In this document: positions 57,411-64,000 of the stretch, in pieces
How positions within the stretch are numbered: the stretch's first letter is position 1
Layout of the letters: each line of letters starts with the position of its first letter
DNA from: Tipula vernalis
Taxonomy: Eukaryota; Arthropoda; Insecta; Diptera; Tipulidae
DNA length: 64,000 nucleotides
Direction: 5' to 3'
Assembly (NCBI GenBank): GCA_958295665.1
Contig: OY282560.1
Location: 272,230,177 to 272,294,176, forward strand
Made by a program: the position numbers and the translations under genes
Notes under the pieces: generated by a model
What the model saw: only the letters and a program-made list of their open reading frames with translations
Databases searched by the model: none
What the model was told of the DNA's origin: nothing

Positions 57411-59718
57411 ATGTCTTTTCGTACAAAATTAATGCTGTCTATGGTCCAAGATAATATTAATAAACAAACGAATCAATGGCTACCATTAAAATCAAAAAAT
57501 CTCAGAAGTACATGTAAACAAGTTGTTGATACTACCACAGAAGAAAAATTAACCAGAATAGACATTGCGTGGACCAAATTTTATTTTCATCTTACCTTCT
57601 TTTTTGGACATTGAAATATAATTATTTTTGAATATTATAGTAGTTAATACAAATTATGCTGTGAAAACAAAACTTGTCAAATAATTTCACTAGCTACACT
57701 GTTAAGGATTCTCAATTGTTATTATTTCAAATCAAAATCAGTAAACCAAAGAATACATAACCCAACTTTCTCTTACCTTCTGTAAATCAAGGTCAAAAAA
57801 TGAGTCCAAATTTTTCCAAAAACAACGTTATGTCTCTTCTGGTTGTATTCTGTGATACTACTGAGCCAAACTCCTCACTTCCGTATGGAAAGGAAAAACC
57901 AGAACAAGACTCTACATCAGAACATAATTGTTCAACATATTCTGCAAAACCTGTTTCAATGGACACTTCAGAAGTATTTCTATCGCCTGTTCTTAACGAA
58001 ACATCGTCATCATTTGTCAATAAAGTAAGTTTTGAAAGAAATTAAAGATAATGAAGATTGACGATAGTGACATTGATCCAAATTATTCACTCGAGTTATC
58101 AGTTAATGAAAATGAATCTGACGAGGAGAATCTAATTGTAATGGCTCCGCAATTGGAAAGGAATGTAATGCCGCCAATTATACACTATCATTCATCACAA
58201 AGTTTACAAAATTGAGACAAAAAAATCAAAATACGGGAAAGGAATATAAAACTGGTAAAGGTCGAGTCATCAGAGAGAGAATGTGTCAGCTGTCAGCTTC
58301 TCAAGAAATGTAGAACAAACTGAAAGAAAATATTATTGTATTTATCATCTTAAAATAGGCGTTGAAAATATCGATGTATGCCAAAAATGCTTTCGAACAA
58401 CCTTTGATGAAACGGATAATATTCTAAAAACTATATGAAAAAAGAAAATGAGTCTAGGTGAAACTAAATCTCTATCTGATTTACGAGGTACCTATTCGCC
58501 ACATTCAAAGCTTTCTGATGAAAGAATTAATGAAGTAAAATGTCATGTAAACAGTTTTCCTAGCTACGAAAGTCATTATTCCAGACGTCACACCAAAAAA
58601 CAATACTTTCAATTTGACTTAAGCGTTGCAAAAATGTACAGGATGTATTCATTAACAAAGTACTCTCAAATATTTAAAGGTTTGTACTTTAATTTTTTTT
58701 AGATATGGGTATAAAATTCAAACAACCACAATCTGACGTATGTAGTACTTGTGAAAAATTTAAAATTCAGATCCAAAATTCGAAATGATATAATACAACG
58801 CCAGAAAATTCATCACAAACAAGCGGATGCGCAAACTAATTTATCGATTAAAGTTTTTAAGCTTTAAAGTAGCTTGCCAATATCGTATTTGGAGAATTCA
58901 CTATCCTTTTACAAACGTCAACTTTGGACGTTTAACTTTACCGTTCATGATCTCGTCACCAATCAACCCTATTGTTAGATGTGGAGTGAAGTGGATGCGC
59001 GTCGTGGAGGCAACGAAATGGCTTCATGTTTATTGCAACATCTGAATTCGGTTGGTGTCAACTGTACTGGACCAAATAAGAGTTCCATGGTTTTAGCGAT
59101 GTTTTCTTTATTACTTTCCAATTCTGAACATATAGAAATAATAGATCATAAGTTCTTAATATCAGGCCACACTCATATGTAGTGTGATTCAGATCATGCT
59201 CTTATATAAAGAAAAAAGAAAAGAACGTCAACAAGCATCCATGTACCACATGATTGGTATCAATTAATCCGAACAGTGGGTACAAAATCTTTTTTCTAAC
59301 TGAAATGATTCAGGATAAATTTTATGACTTTGCAAAGATTCTTGAAAGTAAATTTATGTTGCGTAAGGTCGAGAAGGAAAAAATAAGTTTATTTGGCGAA
59401 ACGTCCAATGGGTGCGATACACAAAACATTTTGGAACAGTTTTATATAAGAATTCGTTAAATGAGGATGAACCATTTAATACGCTAAAGTCTAAACATTA
59501 AATGTCGCGGAGCGAACAATGTATCAATTTCGGATCTATCTAGATGTTATTCAGCTCCGTAAAAAATAAGTAAAGAGAAGAAAGACCTCTTGAATTTACT
59601 TAAATTTATTGATCCAACGCTTCATAATTTTTATTTGAATATACTCGACGACAACGTATGCACTTATATAGGACCATCTGCACACACTGATGTTGATTCC
59701 GAAAGCGAAGCAGATTAA
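57411..59718 (+). pseudogene. decayed transposase-like gene, unnamed arthropod family
   Basis: Scattered frames in one order on the plus strand: MSFRTKLMLSMVQDN (57411), an acidic part SDIDPNYSLELSVNENES (58055), ISDERINEVKCHVNSFPSYE with SHYSRRHTKKQY (58515-58600), LSVAKMYRMY, a CSTCEKFK pair (58745), MWSEVDARRGGNEM (58979), SEHIEIIDHKFLISGHTHM (59125) and a tail ending SESEAD-stop at 59718. I recall this succession (ESHYSR, CxxC, W-E/D-x-x-A-x-R-G, DHKF-x-x-SGH) from multi-copy arthropod proteins that look like DDE/D transposases, but I cannot name the superfamily. Many stops and shifts; non-functional. No convincing terminal inverted repeats were found. Confidence 0.55.
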
Positions 59719-62157
59719 GAGTTATTGCAGTAAAAAATGATTACTTATAATGAATTTTTTTTTTTTTTATTTATGAATATATTTTAGTTATTATGGTATG
59801 TTACATTTAAATTAATTCCTTGTATATTTTTATTTTAATAAATAAATTTAACTGAACTTAAAATCTTTTATTCACTTTGTTTCAGTTTGGAAAAATCATA
59901 TGTTGACTTAAGTAAACTTTTATATTTATTTTAAGTTTAGTAAAACCACTTACGGGAAACACACATAATAATTCTCATAAAATTAGAAAATATTTTGAAA
60001 ATTTTAAAATACATAGTTTTAAAAAGTGGAAAAAAATTCCAATATTTTGATTTATTGACCGTTTCATTAAGTTTTGAATGTTTTTTAAAAAACTACCAAA
60101 CAGCTTGTTTTTGCTCTACTGAAAATCGAGTATTTCATACATAAGTTGTTTTTAGTTATTTCCACAAACATATTGCGAAGTGATTATTATTAATACGTGA
60201 TAAGTAAATTGATTGTAGTCAGTAATATTTTTTTGATTTTGTAGTGACATCTAATGGCAAACGCTCTGTACTTTTTCTTTGATCGTGCTGCCTCTTTCGG
60301 AAAACATGATCTATAATTTATCCTTTTATTTATGAACACCAAAAGATCTTGTTTATTTTTGACGATTCTTGCTTATATAGGGGGAAATAATTTAAACCAA
60401 TCAGAAGAGAAATTACGAAATACGCAAATACGAAAAATCAAATTTACGAAATTACGAAATACGCAAATACGAAAATGCTCGTGACGAGCCCTAATCATTC
60501 ACAAGGAGTTCCTAATAGAAATGGGCAAAAAAAATTTGAAATTATTAAACAAAAACCAACAATAAACCATCAGACATAACCTCACAAAATTCAAATAATG
60601 GCCGGTGTTTTCAACATCAAATTCTAGTAAACCAAAAGCTTTTCGTTTTATTTTATGTTAAAAATATAATAAATAATCTTTTGTTAAAAAATAATTTTGT
60701 TCTGCACTTCTTGTCACGGTAATTTTCATTGATTTTTTAAAACTTTAAATTACTTGTTTTTGATCAAACTCCATATAAACAAAATGTAATACTAACTAAT
60801 CACACGACAAATTAGGTCTGCGTCAAAAAGCTAAAACGCACGACATTTAGGGGTATACTATTTACTACTTAAGCTATAGGAACAAAGATGGCAGTGCAAA
60901 CGTTTAAAATTAAAATTTTACACTTTTTAGGTGGATTTCTGTAATACTCATAAAATGTGTACTTATGGTTGAGTACCATTCTGAGTATTTCAAGAGTTTA
61001 ATTTAAGATGCCGCCCTTGGTTCTGTTTTAATAATTGAGCTGTTATTTTTGAGTTTTTTAAGTCCATATTTTGTTGAAATGAGATAATGAAGAAATAAAC
61101 AATAAATACAAAAATATACGGGATTTTGAATTTATTCTTTTATTGGACAAGTATTAGGGATTCATTATTTTTTATTTGGACTATAGATTGTTTACCGTTA
61201 GAAAGATTATACCTACTGTCATTTTTTTCTATTGTTTTCATTAACTTTATTTTTTTGAAAAATGGACTTATACAACTTTCAAATAACAACTCAATTCATT
61301 ATTTACTGTGATTAATTATAAATTCATTGAAAAATATCACAATCATACATAATTTAAAATTTTAGCTTGTACATTATAATTAATTGCAATCTCAAGAGCA
61401 GACCCAATGGGCCAAAGAAAAATATTTAATATCGCAAATTAGAATAAGTACTTCGGCTATAGTTGCCAACTTTTTAAAATGGTCCGATCGGCCAGAGGTA
61501 AAAAAAATAAACGTTATGGTTTTTCTGTAAATTCTCTCGCCCGTGGAAGCCGCCACTTCAATAAATATTCTCTATAAATTTTATTTCAGATGCCCGAATA
61601 CTTTTACGCCAACAGCATTCATTTACTCCGCCATTTATGATATAATCGGGGAACTAAAATTAACCATTTTGGAGAAAGTGTCTCTGATAAATATATTTTT
61701 TTTTAGTTACCAAAGGATTTTTATTTCTTGCAATTTTCTCAATTATTAATCACTGTGTTTCATTGGAAACAATTTTCTACTGGCAAGTACTTGTGGCAAC
61801 CAACATATTTTTGTGATTTCAGTAAATTCAAATTCTAATCAAATAATTTACTAAATTTTTTCAAAGAATGCCAAGTACGTCGAATAGAATGTATGGAACG
61901 TTTCAAAATAAAATTCATACAAGATTATAATTAAATTAACATGTATATTTTCCTAACGGCAGGATCTTAATATTTCCTCTAGTCTTCGGGTTTGGCAGCC
62001 AATAAAACTAATTTTTAATATTTATGTCGACGTTTCGATAATTTTATTATCTTCTTCAGGTCTACAACAGTTTTAACAATACATACATACAAAGTTTATT
62101 AAAATATATAGAAATTACTATGCCATACTCCGACTTACCGTTAAATATATCTATACA
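59719..62157. other. AT-rich DNA with small repeats
   Basis: No gene is recognised. It contains a T run at 59758-59767, a short tandem duplication (AAATTACGAAATACGCAAATACGAAAA twice, about 60411-60475) and a dispersed repeat at 60845-61010. Confidence 0.45.
60845..61010 (+). repeat. dispersed repeat, copy 2
   Basis: Same orientation and order of blocks as 41745-41925 (ACATTTAGGGG, TGGCAGTGCAAACGTT, ATTTCTGTAATA, ACTCATAAAATG). Non-coding. Confidence 0.65.
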
Positions 62158-63570
62158 TTTTTTTTTTTTTTTTTAATGTTGCCAATGGCTTTATTCTTGA
62201 ATCTTTCTACATAAGAAACTATAACAAGAAGTAATCAAATCTTAAGCTAAAATTATTACATATTTTAAGTCTTAACCAATGTTAATACTTATTGTTAGGG
62301 CTCACAATTTAATTAATTTAGACTATACTTATATGTATATATCGAATTAAATTTACAGGTTCACAGGTTCATCAGTTCGAGTGGATCTGTTCTTCTCAGA
62401 CGTCTAAATCGCGGCTGTTTTAGTATCTCCTGACCAATTCGTTGGGATGTGCTTCTAGTTTTGAGTAATATTTCGAACTGAATTCTTTAATTGTTTCTTT
62501 AACGGTTTTAATCCCAAGGTCGTGATGTATATTACTATTTCGAATTTACCAAGGAGCATTGGTAATACTGCGAAGTATTTTCGCTTGGGTTCGTTGCAAG
62601 AGTTCTCTGTTTGAAGCGCTGGTGGATCCCCATAACTGAATACCATATGTCCATATGGGTTTGATTATCGCTTTGTAAAGTAAAACTTTATTGGCTAATG
62701 ACAACTGAGATTCTCTTCCCATCAGCCAATACATTTTGGAAAATATAATTTTTATTTGGTTGCGCTTTGTTTCAATATGATTTTTCCATGTTAACCTTCT
62801 ATCCAGATGCAAACCTAAGTATTTTACCTTCGTTTGTTGAGGAATATTTTTATCGTTTAATTTCACTGATGGGCAGGTGCGCTTGTTTAGCGTGAATGTG
62901 ACGTGAGTTGATTTGTTTTCGTTCATTTTTATTCGCCATGCCTTTAGCCAGTCCGCGACTTTGTTTAAATGATTCTGTAATTCCTTTGAGGAAATTTCAG
63001 GATTAGTGTGAGACACCAGGATGGCCGTGTCATCGGCAAATGTTGATATTATTACTTTGTTGGTTACAGGTATATCAGCTGTGTACAACAAGTATAATAT
63101 TGGTCCTAGAACGCTACCTTGTGGGACACCTGCATTAATATTATTTAAGCAAGTAGTTGCGCTGTTTTGTTTGACCATGTATTGCCTTTGAAGAAGATAG
63201 TTTCCCAAAACTGAGTGAAATTTTTTCGGTAGAAGCTCTTTAATTTTGTAAATTAGTTCATCGTGCCAAAGTTTATCAAAAGCTTGGGCGATATCCAAAA
63301 AGGTAGCAGAACAATATTTCTTTTCCGCGAAGGTGAGTTTGATTGCATTTACAATTCTGTGTACTTGTTCTGTAGTACCATGTTGGTTTCGGAATCCAAA
63401 TTGATAGTCTGGAATAATGCGCCGTTCTTCTAATATTGGTTTCAATTTCGTTAGTAACATTTTTTCAAATAGCTTAGAGATTGTGAGCAGCATGCTTATT
63501 GGACGATATGATGAGATTTACGTTTCATTTTTCCATGGCTTCTTGTCCATTTTTGAGGAATATAACTGGT
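62158..63570 (-). mobile_element. Jockey-like retrotransposon, 5'-truncated
   Basis: The 3' end on the left has a 17-bp T run (62158-62174) and AATAAAGCCATTGGCAACAT on the minus strand as polyadenylation context. ORF2 RT lies at 62455-63560. The 5' end is lost near 63570. The same 3' end is found at 33014-33087. Confidence 0.85.
62430..63560 (-). pseudogene. Jockey-like reverse transcriptase
   Basis: Reading left from 63560: SSYRPISMLLTISKLFEKML, QFGFRNQHGT, TFLDIAQAFDKLWH, AGVPQGSVLGP, FADDTAIL (63037), KSTHVTFTL, VKYLGLHLDRRLTW and ILRSITNAPW. TAA occurs before SSYRPIS (about 63522) and right after NAPW (about 62543), after which the frame continues DLGIKTVKETIKEF. Two in-frame stops and the missing endonuclease make it dead, but the RT core of about 315 codons is uninterrupted. 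Confidence 0.85.
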
Positions 63571-64000
63571 TCGCATGATCGCGTTGAATACAAATGTTAT
63601 TAGTTTTATGCATTTATCTGGCAATTCCATATATAAATTTGAAGAAAATTTCTGTCATACGAACTTGTAAACAGAAAATAAAATTTTTTCACAAACGACA
63701 AATTGATTCAAATTGGACAACTACAATCAAAATATTTTTAGTAAACAAACTTTTTGAATTTGGAATTTCAAGAATCTACAAACGATTTATATTTTGGGAA
63801 TTTAGATATAAAATCAATGATGCCAGAATAAATTTGGTTAAGATCGTCAGTATCAGAGGTGTGTATAGTGTGTCCAGCAGTGGTGTACGCAGGATTTGTC
63901 TAAGGTAGGGGTCTGTTTTTTTTTTTATATAAACCACTAAAAGATATTTTTTGTGTATTATTATTCAATTTAAATAATAAAAAAGTAATTCATAATATAA
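63571..64000. other. AT-rich DNA at window end
   Basis: No family motif is recognised. The open plus frame at 63594-63908 is K/I/F-rich and looks like chance. A T run lies at 63917-63926. Confidence 0.4.

Noticed and set aside
57050..59915. CTTAAGTCATAT near 57055 and its near complement near 59900 as terminal inverted repeats of the transposase-like gene
   Set aside because: Short, imperfect and AT-rich, with no target duplication; easily chance.
1..64000. tRNA, rRNA or CRISPR loci
   Set aside because: No cloverleaf with conserved box A/B, no rRNA core motif and no short direct repeats with regular unique spacers were seen.

Overview
This is a eukaryotic, AT-rich window, almost certainly from an insect and most likely a fly. 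The evidence is the set of element families: LOA, Jockey and CR1-like non-LTR retrotransposons, BEL/Pao and Gypsy LTR elements and a Helitron. Canonical GT-AG introns and TATGTATGTACATA-type simple sequence, common in dipteran genomes, point the same way. No prokaryotic gene organisation, tRNA, rRNA or CRISPR array was seen. I found no convincingly intact host gene; the window reads as a graveyard of nested and truncated mobile elements separated by AT-rich DNA.

Layout. 1-2.1 kb: two divergent 5'-truncated reverse transcriptases abut head to head. 3.7-4.2 kb: a solo LTR with its target-site duplication. 4.9-9.3 kb: two co-oriented decayed genes of uncharacterised arthropod families; the first has a clear seven-exon model. 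9.5-15.5 kb: a 169-bp satellite, interrupted by CR1-like elements and a TA-flanked MITE. 15.6-21.2 kb: a full-length but broken LOA-like retrotransposon with a 12-bp target duplication. 21.2-21.6 kb: the satellite again, inverted. 21.6-23.8 kb: a BEL/Pao pol remnant and the start of its 3' LTR. 24-28.7 kb: mostly featureless AT-rich DNA.

28.7-32.5 kb: a third LOA-like copy. 32.5-34.7 kb: a pile-up of retroelement pieces that includes a 757-bp internally deleted LOA derivative with a 15-bp target duplication. 34.8-35.9 kb: two more solo LTRs of the 3.7-kb family. 37-40.6 kb: a decayed Helitron with Rep and helicase domains, itself interrupted. 42.5-46.9 kb: a decayed Gypsy element with both LTRs. 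47.6-48.0 kb: a degenerate ATGGT-rich repeat. 49.0-56.5 kb: a second (Mag-like) Gypsy element split by a 5'-truncated LOA copy, whose duplicated target lies exactly in the gag reading frame. 57.4-59.7 kb: a decayed transposase-like gene. 62.2-63.6 kb: a Jockey-like element.

The genes do not form a common pathway. Their relations are those of insertion order: satellite, then LOA, CR1 and MITE insertions; Gypsy, then LOA; Jockey, then the LOA derivative. The best leads for something undescribed are the two-gene cassette at 4.9-9.3 kb, the inverted 169-bp satellite and the short LOA derivative. Family names were assigned from motifs read by eye, without database searches.
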